Program-made: the position numbers and the translations under genes
Origin: JACPKO01 sp964406775
GTDB taxonomy: Bacteria > Patescibacteriota > Microgenomatia > Daviesbacterales > UBA10151
Reading direction: 5' to 3'
Assembly (NCBI GenBank): GCA_964406775.1
Contig: CAYOSW010000018.1
Span: 1 to 21,813, forward strand
Length of the DNA stretch: 21,813 nucleotides
Notes under the pieces: generated by a model
The model's input: the letters and a program-made list of their open reading frames with translations, nothing else
Told to the model about the DNA's origin: nothing
Database searches by the model: none
Shown: positions 13,174 through 20,349 of the stretch, in pieces
Layout of the letters: each line of letters starts with the position of its first letter
Numbering within the stretch: position 1 is the stretch's first letter

Positions 13174-14868
13174 TTATTGGTCCGCTCTTGAAGCATCGCG
13201 CCTGCTCATCTCAGCAGTAAATCCCATTTGGTTACGCTTATTCATATCCTGTCTTACCTGATCATAATCTCTTGATCTGGCAAGCATTGTTGCTGTAGTA
13301 ATTAACTCAGGTGTTTCACCCCGAGCGATGGATCTAACCCGGGTAAGAAGCGAAAGCCTGACAAGTTCTTCTAGGTCAGCTCCGCTGTATTTATCGGTCA
13401 GCTTCGCAATTTCAGCAGTAGAAAAACCGGAATCAAATAATTGATCAAAAGGTTTTCCGGAACGGCCCAGAGCCTCCCTTACTTTAATATCCAGAATATC
13501 TGTTCTGGCCTGTAAATTCGGCAGTTCAACGGGAATCCGGACTCCGAATCTTTTAGGCCTTAAGAGAGCGTCGTCAATCAATTGCAGGAAGTTTGTAGCG
13601 CCAATTACCGTAACTCCGTCATCGCTGTCTTTCAGTCCGTCCATATTGGTTAACAGAATCGTTACTAAATTACTGGAGAAACGGTCAGAAGCTGATCTGG
13701 AACGGGCTATCGAATCAAGCTCATCAAAGAAAATAATAGATGGGGCTTCGGCCCTGGCTTGCCTGAAAAGCTCCTGCATATATTTCTCGCTCTTGCCCAG
13801 TAGTCCGTGAACCATAGACGCAATATCCACATTAAAGAAAGTGGCCTCGGCCGCCCTGGCAACAGCTCTGGCTAAAAGAGTTTTTCCGGTCCCCTTAGGT
13901 CCGTAAAGCAAAACCCCTTTTGGCGGATACGTACCTTGCGATCTGAAAGCTTCAGGGTCTTTAGTTCCAAGAACTACATCTTCAAGTTCAGTCTTAGCTC
14001 TCTCCTGGCCTCCGATATCGGCAAAAGTTACATTCGGGATTGCCTCCCTGGACATTATTATTTCCCGCCTGATATCTTCCTCATCTCCGCCATCAATAAA
14101 ACCCATCGCAGCCATCTGCCTTCTGGAAATTTCCAGCTGCTGCTCCAGTCTTTTAACACCTTCTTCAGTCCCTTCCTCGGGACCAAGCTCCAGGATTTCC
14201 GCAGGGGAGGGACGTCTTTTTTCATCATAAACAGCCCTCACCAGTTCTTGGAGTACACGGCCGCTTGCGTTAAACCGTTTTGCAAATTCCGCCGGATCCT
14301 CTTCGATCCCTCTTTTTAACTCCAATGCATAAGCACTCTGCCCATCCTGCGACTCAACCGATCGGACCACCAAGGGTTCCGCATCCGTAAACAAATCTCC
14401 TGAGGTTATAAATACCTCGTCTTTGTCCGGTCCGGCCAACTCGTAGTCACCCGTCAGTCTGGTTCTTAAATTTCTGGCAACCGCGTCTATTCCCGGCAAA
14501 CCGCTATCCCAAGTTCTCCTCCTCCTGTCCGCATCCAACACTCTAACCCTTCCGCCTCCTAATCCCAGAACAGCCCCCAAAGCACCCTGACGCATTTCAT
14601 CGCAGGAACCGTCCACCATATATGCTGAAATTTCATATTTGCCTCCCGGCTGGTACTCCAGAGCTCCTGAAATAATATGAAGCGGTCCACCGTCTTCGTG
14701 GTGTGTGTGGCCTAAAGGAAGTTTTAGTTCCACACTTCCTGACATTGTTGCTGATTCTGAAGCTTTGCGGGTTACTTTAAGCCATCTGTGAGCAATCTCA
14801 GCCCTAACAGGAGATACTGTATATTCTGTTACGCTCGGTTTACCATTTCTGCGTTCCGGAACTGACAT
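13174..14868 (-). CDS. AAA+ ATPase (FtsH/Cdc48/proteasomal-type) with a novel N-terminal region
   Basis: A 564-residue protein. Residues about 285-520 are a classical AAA module: FADIGGQERAK, Walker A GPKGTGKT (323-330), Walker B IIFFDELD (378-385), sensor-1 Asn426 in GATN and arginine-finger region LLRPKRFG (435-442; relatives have RPGRFD). The lid has YSGADLEEL. No zinc-protease HExxH follows, so it is not FtsH. A short coiled coil (about 230-255) precedes the AAA module, as in proteasome-activating ATPases. Residues 1-225 match nothing I know and include a His/Gly-rich loop (LGHTHHEDGGP). It is probably a hexameric unfoldase or remodelling enzyme, its partner unknown. Only one AAA module is present, unlike Cdc48. 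Confidence 0.88.
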   Translation of the reverse strand: MSVPERRNGKPSVTEYTVSPVRAEIAHRWLKVTRKASESATMSGSVELKLPLGHTHHEDGGPLHIISGALEYQPGGKYEISAYMVDGSCDEMRQGALGAVLGLGGGRVRVLDADRRRRTWDSGLPGIDAVARNLRTRLTGDYELAGPDKDEVFITSGDLFTDAEPLVVRSVESQDGQSAYALELKRGIEEDPAEFAKRFNASGRVLQELVRAVYDEKRRPSPAEILELGPEEGTEEGVKRLEQQLEISRRQMAAMGFIDGGDEEDIRREIIMSREAIPNVTFADIGGQERAKTELEDVVLGTKDPEAFRSQGTYPPKGVLLYGPKGTGKTLLARAVARAAEATFFNVDIASMVHGLLGKSEKYMQELFRQARAEAPSIIFFDELDSIARSRSASDRFSSNLVTILLTNMDGLKDSDDGVTVIGATNFLQLIDDALLRPKRFGVRIPVELPNLQARTDILDIKVREALGRSGKPFDQLFDSGFSTAEIAKLTDKYSGADLEELVRLSLLTRVRSIARGETPELITTATMLARSRDYDQVRQDMNKRNQMGFTAEMSRRDASRADQ

Positions 14869-14908
14869 AATGTTCGGTTTTTAACACAATGCGCATATTT
14901 CGTCAAGT

Positions 14909-16003
14909 TTAATATCTTTTCAGAAGCTTAAGGAGTTTTTTTACATCCTCAACAGATTGGGAAGGGAAGTTAGCGAGCCTGATATGTTCATTTTTGAGGT
15001 CGTTATAGCCGGCGCCCAAAATTAGGCCAAAATCGGCTGCAAATTTTCTTAAACGGTCACTTCCTCCTTTGATTTCAAAAACCGGAGTGGTTTTTGATTG
15101 AAATTCCCGAAGATTAACAAAAGCACTATAGTATTCGGGCTTAGAGAAAAAACTATACATCATCTCGGATTTTTCATCGGTTAATTTTCGGATCTTTTTT
15201 ATGCCGATTTTCAAAAAATCCTTAACCACAGCACCTAAAAGATAGATTCCGAGTACATTTGGTGTCTCAGCTGTCTGGAATTTCCTGGTGTTATCAATGA
15301 GTTTAGCCAAACTATGATGAGATCCGGTTGAATAACCCTTCAGTTTGGATAACTTTTGAGCCTGTTTTATGGCTTCCGGGCTCAAAACCAGAACACAAAG
15401 TCCGGCGGGGAGACCGAAACCTTTTTGTACAGAGAAGAAAACAGCATCAAGATTTTTGTACTCAATATCAACATAAGGGACTGCCGAAACAACATCCAGA
15501 GCAAATAATTTTTTCGGGTATCTTTTCCTTAGAGCATAAATTTTTTCCATCGGGATCTCAAATCCGACCGAAGTGTCGTTTTGGGTTATACAAACCAGCT
15601 CCGAGTTCTGTGGGATTTTTATTTTTTCAAACGGAATATCCGACACCCGTTTATTGTCCCAATCAAAAAATTTGAAATTTTCGGGGGACTTACCTAAGTC
15701 TCTGGCGATACCTTCCCAGTTTTTTCCGAAAAACCCGCTAATTATATGGAACGTTTTATTGTGCGACATCGCCATATTTACGCGCTCCATAGCTTCTAGG
15801 GCAGAGGAGAGGAAGACAATTTCGTGAGTTTCCGGAATATTCAGCAGTTTCTTCAGGTTCTCTACCGTCTCTTTGTATAATTGCCTGAATTCTTCGCCCC
15901 GGTGACTGAGCGATAATATATCATTTTTCACGGCTGATTGAATATGGGAAGGGACAGTTGGGTAAATTTGTGTCGGCCCGACGGTAAAAAAAGTTTTTTT
16001 CAT
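14909..16003 (-). CDS. Class V aminotransferase, probable phosphoserine aminotransferase
   Basis: A 364-residue PLP enzyme. The start FFTVGPTQIYPTV and SLSHRGEEF are typical of the serine/alanine-glyoxylate/phosphoserine aminotransferase group. Asp170 in FALDVVSAVP should contact the PLP ring nitrogen, and Lys194 in FFSVQKGFGLPAGL should form the Schiff base. GYSTGSHHSLAKL and ETPNVLGIYLLG follow as expected. Sharing a strand and region with the serB-serA fusion makes conversion of 3-phosphohydroxypyruvate to phosphoserine the best role. Alanine-glyoxylate or serine-pyruvate aminotransferase remains possible. No Shine-Dalgarno is seen; the 128-base upstream gap contains a TTGACC but no clear -10. 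Confidence 0.85.
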   Translation of the reverse strand: MKKTFFTVGPTQIYPTVPSHIQSAVKNDILSLSHRGEEFRQLYKETVENLKKLLNIPETHEIVFLSSALEAMERVNMAMSHNKTFHIISGFFGKNWEGIARDLGKSPENFKFFDWDNKRVSDIPFEKIKIPQNSELVCITQNDTSVGFEIPMEKIYALRKRYPKKLFALDVVSAVPYVDIEYKNLDAVFFSVQKGFGLPAGLCVLVLSPEAIKQAQKLSKLKGYSTGSHHSLAKLIDNTRKFQTAETPNVLGIYLLGAVVKDFLKIGIKKIRKLTDEKSEMMYSFFSKPEYYSAFVNLREFQSKTTPVFEIKGGSDRLRKFAADFGLILGAGYNDLKNEHIRLANFPSQSVEDVKKLLKLLKRY

Positions 16004-16089
16004 TTTTTAGGGCGGGATATTTTTAAATCTTTTGGAGAAATTTGTAAATAGGTCAACTTCCCCCGCTCCATAAAAACTCAGTAACTATA

Positions 16090-16110
16090 AGCTTAGCTTG
16101 CAAGGTCATA
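16090..16110 (+). repeat. Short dispersed intergenic repeat
   Basis: AGCTTAGCTTGCAAGGTCATA. Bases 16095-16110 match 284-299 at 15 of 16 positions, and 16090-16105 match the reverse complement of 66-81 at 15 of 16. All three copies are intergenic. It contains the palindromes AAGCTT (with the preceding base) and CTTGCAAG. Function unknown. Confidence 0.5.
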
Positions 16111-16131
16111 GGTTTTACAGACTATGGGATT

Positions 16132-17637
16132 TTATTTATAGATTACCATTCTGTCCTGCATCGGGTTGGCAACAACTTTCATTTCCGGATTAGGATAAAC
16201 GGATAAACCCATCTCATTCCCTGAATCCATCAGTGTTCGGTAGTCAAAAGGTACTTCCCCACGCTCGTTAACAACCCCAAAAAACATTCCGGCAGCCTCT
16301 ATCTGCCCGCCCAAATGCGACACCGGAGTGCCCGTATGGGCTCCCGTAAATGAGTGGATACTTCTTTCTATGAGTACCGAAGCATTACTGTAATGCTTAA
16401 ATTCCATCAACCTATCCCCCATAAACCTGAGGTCAGGTCTGATTAAACCCTTTGCAAAGAGCAAAATATAGCCGGAATTTGCCTGATTAAATCTGTATAA
16501 ATTATCCAGGTCGCTCTGGTTAAATATCGTGGCCAGCTTAGAGCAATCACGGACGCCCGATCCGACTATCATATTTGCTTCAAGTAATGGAGTCCCGAAG
16601 TCGGAGAAATCATAAAAATCCCGGCTGAAATCCGCATCGCTGATCTGGAGCATCCAGTTTTTAACGGAACCTTCTGTTGTCAGCGCCCATTCGAAATATT
16701 GAGGCCTGCCTAATAACCCTTCCAGTCTATCTATCATTTCAAAAGTACGGGATCCCAACTGAAGATCCCTGCCGAAAACTCCTCTTCTGACAACCTGTGC
16801 ATCTTCAATACTACCCCTGTCTATATACTTATCCGGAAACTTGTAGGCTTGCCCTGAGGGATATAGATATGAAAAACCCCTGCCTGCTTGAAGTGTGGCA
16901 ACCGCCTTATTATCAAATCTGCCCATAAATAACTCCTCTATATCGTCTTCATACCGGTCCAATTCGCGCGCAGTAATCCGGTCCCCATCTCTTCTCTCCA
17001 CACCTGATCCAAACCCCGGAACAACATACAGATAAGATCCCCCTCTTGCCGTTGAAGTATAACCATATCCCGAAATAGCCGGAGCAAAATATCTTACATC
17101 GCGCATATATTCGTCCTCAAATAACTGTCCCGCCATTGGCTCAATCATCACTGCCATTCCCTCTCCGGCTCCTGACCTTCTTCTCCACTCTGAAGCGGAT
17201 TCCGAAACATAGCTTGCTAATACATTTTTGACCGATGCTTCAAAACTTCCTGGATTCGGGTCGGAAACTTCCGATCTGTAGACTCCTGTTCCCCTTGAAT
17301 CACCAACCGCGGAAGACCTGACCATAACCGGGACATCTCCGAATCTGACTGCCAGTGAACCTAAAAGCGGTCTTAAGTGATCCGGGAAAACTCCTGAGGC
17401 AATCCTTCTTTCCGCCTCAACTCCTACACCCGCATCCGTCACATCTCTGCCGATTGAATTTGCCTGAAAAAACGGATCAAAAAAATCCTGAGCCAAAACT
17501 ACTCTGCGGGGAGTATGAAATCCCACGCCTCTTAATATTGGGGTTTTTGCCAGGAGCTGTCGGGCCTTATCGCCTATTTCCCCTGTTCCATAAACCTCAA
17601 AACCCGCCTGAGGATAATCTTTTCTTTGAATTTCCAT
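16132..17637 (-). CDS. PEP synthase / pyruvate phosphate dikinase-like protein
   Basis: A 501-residue protein resembling the ATP-grasp nucleotide-binding domain of PEP synthase and PPDK. GEIGDKARQLL (20-30) and the TPRRVVLAQDFF region match the family N-terminus. VPVMVRSSAVGDSRGTGVY (about 103-120) corresponds to the VRSSA..ED...SFAG ATP site. QYFEWALTTEG...MLQISD resembles the IEW...LQ segment. Near the C-terminus GTPVSHLGGQIEAAG resembles the phosphohistidine motif GGxxSHxA, with His441 as candidate. The large PEP-binding barrel of full PPDK is missing, so the product is not obvious; it may phosphorylate a small molecule or partner. It has its own promoter and lies between two serine-pathway genes, but need not belong to that pathway. 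Confidence 0.72.
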   Translation of the reverse strand: MEIQRKDYPQAGFEVYGTGEIGDKARQLLAKTPILRGVGFHTPRRVVLAQDFFDPFFQANSIGRDVTDAGVGVEAERRIASGVFPDHLRPLLGSLAVRFGDVPVMVRSSAVGDSRGTGVYRSEVSDPNPGSFEASVKNVLASYVSESASEWRRRSGAGEGMAVMIEPMAGQLFEDEYMRDVRYFAPAISGYGYTSTARGGSYLYVVPGFGSGVERRDGDRITARELDRYEDDIEELFMGRFDNKAVATLQAGRGFSYLYPSGQAYKFPDKYIDRGSIEDAQVVRRGVFGRDLQLGSRTFEMIDRLEGLLGRPQYFEWALTTEGSVKNWMLQISDADFSRDFYDFSDFGTPLLEANMIVGSGVRDCSKLATIFNQSDLDNLYRFNQANSGYILLFAKGLIRPDLRFMGDRLMEFKHYSNASVLIERSIHSFTGAHTGTPVSHLGGQIEAAGMFFGVVNERGEVPFDYRTLMDSGNEMGLSVYPNPEMKVVANPMQDRMVIYK

Positions 17638-17643
17638 TCAGGA

Positions 17644-17672
17644 ATTGTATTAAATTCAAAACTCCGTTTCAA
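17644..17672 (-). promoter_or_regulatory. Promoter of the PPDK-like gene
   Basis: Minus strand: TTGAAA (17672-17667), exactly 17 nt, TACAAT (17649-17644), then only six bases to the ATG at 17637. Transcription should start at or within a base or two of the start codon, the clearest leaderless arrangement in the window. The promoter fits in the 42-base gap after the serB-serA gene. Confidence 0.7.
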
Positions 17673-17679
17673 CTATAGG

Positions 17680-19569
17680 TTAATAAAGAATTCTTAACTT
17701 GATCGTCCCTTCAATATTCTTCAGCTGGCTGACGACTGACTTATCGTATGTCTTGTTCACATCGGTAATGACATACCCCACCCCTTCTTCCGTTTTTAGA
17801 TACTGACCTAAAACATTTATATTGTTATCTGCCAAAATCTTATTTATGGAGGATAAAACCCCCGGAATATTTTTATGAAGATGTAATAATCTGTGTCCTT
17901 TACCCTGTTGAGGCAGATTTATGTTCGGAAAATTAACCGATAAATAGGTATTTCCTGAATTCATAAAATCTATCAGCTTTCCGGAAACAAATTTGGCAAT
18001 ATTTCTTTGCGCTTCTTCAGTCGATCCCGCAATGTGAGGAGTAAGGATAACGTTGGGCAGACCCGCAAGTTCCGTAATCAATGGATCGTCTTTACCTTTC
18101 GGCTCCTCCGGGAAAACATCAACACCCGCCCCCCTTAACTTCCCATTCTCGATATATTTTGCAAGGGCTTTTACATCAACAATAAAACCCCGGGCCAGAT
18201 TTAAAAATACTGACCCGTCTTTCATAAGCGAAAAATGCTTTTCAGTGATCAAGTTCGTATTGCTTTTCTTGTCTCCCGAGACGTGAAGTGAAACTACATC
18301 GGCCTTTTTAAATACTTCCTCCATCGAGAGCGCTTTTTTGGCATTCCCGAGTGCCAGTTTTTCCGCTTTATCATAAAAAATTACTTCCATACCGAGCGAT
18401 TCAGCAAGCACCGACAGTTGTGAACCGATATTTCCGTAGCCGATAATCCCCAAAATCTTCCCCCGTATTTCATTTGAGCCTTTCGCTGATTTATCCCAAA
18501 CACCGGAGTGAGCCTTATTAGACTTATCAAAAACTCCACGCATCAGCATAATCATTTCCCCTATTGCCAGTTCTACGACGGACCTAGTATTTTGAAACGG
18601 CGCATTAAAAACACAAACTCCATTTTCGGCACCGGACTGTAAATCTATCTGGTCTGTACCTATAGAGAAAGCGCCTATACACTTAAGTTTTCCCGCATTT
18701 TCGAGTACATTTTTAGTAACCTTTGTTTTACTCCTGATCCCGAGGACCGAGACATCTTTTATCCGGGCAATAAGGTCTTCCTCGGACAGGGCGGACTTTA
18801 AAGTCTCTACCTGATACCCCTCCTTAATAAAATTTTCTGCCGCAGCACTCTCAATATTTTCCAGAAGCAGAACTTTCATCCGGGACTTAGGATAGGAAAT
18901 TCCAGAGGGGATTTTTTCCATAAAGAGGAACTCATCAAAATCGCGCGCCACAAAATCGGCTTCTTTTGCTATCGATTCGCGGTATATATTCTCAACAAAA
19001 GCCACAAACTTCTGCGCTTTCCCGAGCCTTTTAATCTCAAGATCCGTAAATCCGTCGCCTACCACAATAATCTCGCCGTCCAGACCGAGGGACCCAACAG
19101 CAGATGCTTTGCCCTGCGCTTCACTGGTTAGTCTGTCCAGATCAAATCCCGTTATTCTTCCTTTTTTATCCTGTAAAAATCTGTTGGCTAAAATGTGTTC
19201 AGATTTAATACCAAACTCCTCCACGACAGGCAAAATTAATTCCTCAAATCCCCCTGAAACTATGTATATACTCTCTTTATTTTGTTTGAAAAACTTTTTG
19301 TTGCGTAAAACGGAAGGGCTGATTTTCTTTTTAAGGATTTTTACGGTCTCTCCTATCTCCTTCATCCCGAAATCAATCAACTTTAAACGCTTTTCCAAAC
19401 TTTCCCGGAAGCCAATCCGGCCGATCATTCCCTCTTTGGTAATATCTTTAATTTTTTGGAGAATTGAATCTTTTTGAGGATTTTCTTTCAGGGAAATTTC
19501 GGCGAGTAAGTCCAGTCCTTCAACTGATACAAATGTCGAATCAAAGTCGATTACGAAGTATTTGCGCAC
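17680..19569 (-). CDS. Phosphoserine phosphatase / D-3-phosphoglycerate dehydrogenase fusion (SerB-SerA)
   Basis: 629 residues from a GTG at 19569; the frame is open back to a TTG at 19617, so the start is uncertain. Residues 1-225 are a HAD phosphatase of the SerB type: DFDST (8-12, nucleophile Asp8), the SGG motif (105-107) and GDGFTD (171-176). Residues from Met231 are an E. coli-type SerA: GIRSKTKVT, NAPFQNTRSVVELAIGE, NAD-binding GYGNIG (377-382), Arg460 in NLARG, Glu489 in FPEEP and His512 in TPHIAGST. A C-terminal ACT domain (about 555-629) suggests feedback control by serine. The fusion joins the first and last steps of serine synthesis, and the aminotransferase at 14909 could supply the middle step. 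Fusions of this sort are uncommon. Confidence 0.9.
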   Translation of the reverse strand: MRKYFVIDFDSTFVSVEGLDLLAEISLKENPQKDSILQKIKDITKEGMIGRIGFRESLEKRLKLIDFGMKEIGETVKILKKKISPSVLRNKKFFKQNKESIYIVSGGFEELILPVVEEFGIKSEHILANRFLQDKKGRITGFDLDRLTSEAQGKASAVGSLGLDGEIIVVGDGFTDLEIKRLGKAQKFVAFVENIYRESIAKEADFVARDFDEFLFMEKIPSGISYPKSRMKVLLLENIESAAAENFIKEGYQVETLKSALSEEDLIARIKDVSVLGIRSKTKVTKNVLENAGKLKCIGAFSIGTDQIDLQSGAENGVCVFNAPFQNTRSVVELAIGEMIMLMRGVFDKSNKAHSGVWDKSAKGSNEIRGKILGIIGYGNIGSQLSVLAESLGMEVIFYDKAEKLALGNAKKALSMEEVFKKADVVSLHVSGDKKSNTNLITEKHFSLMKDGSVFLNLARGFIVDVKALAKYIENGKLRGAGVDVFPEEPKGKDDPLITELAGLPNVILTPHIAGSTEEAQRNIAKFVSGKLIDFMNSGNTYLSVNFPNINLPQQGKGHRLLHLHKNIPGVLSSINKILADNNINVLGQYLKTEEGVGYVITDVNKTYDKSVVSQLKNIEGTIKLRILY

Positions 19570-19670
19570 GACAATCAAAAACTTTAGTACAGAAGTAAAG
19601 TTTTTACAATGATCCAATTTAAAGGTCTTAAGTGATAGAATATAAATTTAATACCTCAAAAATCCCAAAA

Positions 19671-19700
19671 TTGGGTTTAATTGCTTCTGTTTGGTAAAAT
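19671..19700 (+). promoter_or_regulatory. Candidate promoter of the small membrane protein gene
   Basis: TTGGGT (19671-19676), 18 nt, TAAAAT (19695-19700), then six bases to the ATG at 19707. The -35 is weak and the -10 is good. Confidence 0.4.
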
Positions 19701-19706
19701 ACTGCT

Positions 19707-19895
19707 ATGGCTTTAAGTCCTGAGTACGCATATCAAAAACAAGACTCCACTCCCGAAAAGAAGGCTTTTAAGTGGCTGATTATCGGAGCGGTTGCCGGAG
19801 GACTGATTGCCGGAGTTCCGGGTGCCGTTTGGGCCGGAATAGGAGCCGGTGGAATAAGCTGGGTTCACGAAAAATTAAACAGAAAAAGTCCCTAA
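19707..19895 (+). CDS. Small Gly/Ala-rich membrane protein
   Basis: A 62-residue protein. A charged N-terminus (residues 1-20) is followed by one hydrophobic stretch at about 23-52 (WLIIGAVAGGLIAGVPGAVW, then AGIGAGGISW) rich in Gly and Ala with GxxxG-type spacing, and a basic tail (HEKLNRKS). This resembles Gly-zipper membrane proteins but no family can be named. It probably inserts in the cytoplasmic membrane, perhaps as a hairpin or oligomer. It overlaps the convergent gene by 4 bp at the stop codons. Confidence 0.65.
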   Translation: MALSPEYAYQKQDSTPEKKAFKWLIIGAVAGGLIAGVPGAVWAGIGAGGISWVHEKLNRKSP

Positions 19896-20281
19896 ATTTC
19901 CAACACTTCCCACTCTTTTTTACTTCGTTTATTAGTTTCGACAGGCGAGGTAATAAGTTGTTCGAGTTTATCAATTTTAAGAAACAATAAGAACCTGAAC
20001 GTTACGATCCAATCTAGGTATTTTTCCCTAGTTAAACCGTTTTCATACTTTTCAACCAATTCCCATTCCTCCCCGTCAGGATTTTCAATAATTATTAATT
20101 TTCCAATCTCAAACTGTCCCGCTATCTCCCCTTTTTCTTTTTTAAAGAAAACAGTGTCCCCCAAAGACAGCTTGCCGATAAAGTCCGGCTTTTTTTTAAA
20201 AAATTTAAGAAGGTATTTCCGTGTGCCTGAAATCAGCTGATCATATTCAGATTCCGTAATTGTCGCTATGTGCCTGTTCAT
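19892..20281 (-). CDS. PUA/ASCH-like small protein (tentative)
   Basis: A 129-residue protein. Residues about 15-70 (GTRKYLLKFFKKKP, then IGKLSLGDTVFFKK and IAGQFEIGKLI) have the pattern of PUA-superfamily ASCH/EVE beta-barrels, where 'GD.V.F' marks a strand turn and the basic cleft binds RNA or modified nucleic acid. The C-terminal part (80-129) is helical and charged. There is no signal peptide. It may act in RNA binding or translation; the assignment is by pattern only. It converges on the small membrane protein gene, sharing four bases. Confidence 0.55.
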   Translation of the reverse strand: MNRHIATITESEYDQLISGTRKYLLKFFKKKPDFIGKLSLGDTVFFKKEKGEIAGQFEIGKLIIIENPDGEEWELVEKYENGLTREKYLDWIVTFRFLLFLKIDKLEQLITSPVETNKRSKKEWEVLEI

Positions 20282-20349
20282 TCAGGCAATTTTACACCAT
20301 TTGTGATCTTGTACTCTCTTCCGTTTAATAATAAGATGGTTCTACTGCC

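Noticed and set aside
13174..14868. FtsH protease
   Set aside because: The AAA module is FtsH/Cdc48-like but there is no membrane anchor and no HExxH zinc-protease domain.
16080..16131. Intrinsic terminator after the PPDK-like gene
   Set aside because: The CATAG/CTATG hairpin is short and no T run follows on the minus strand.
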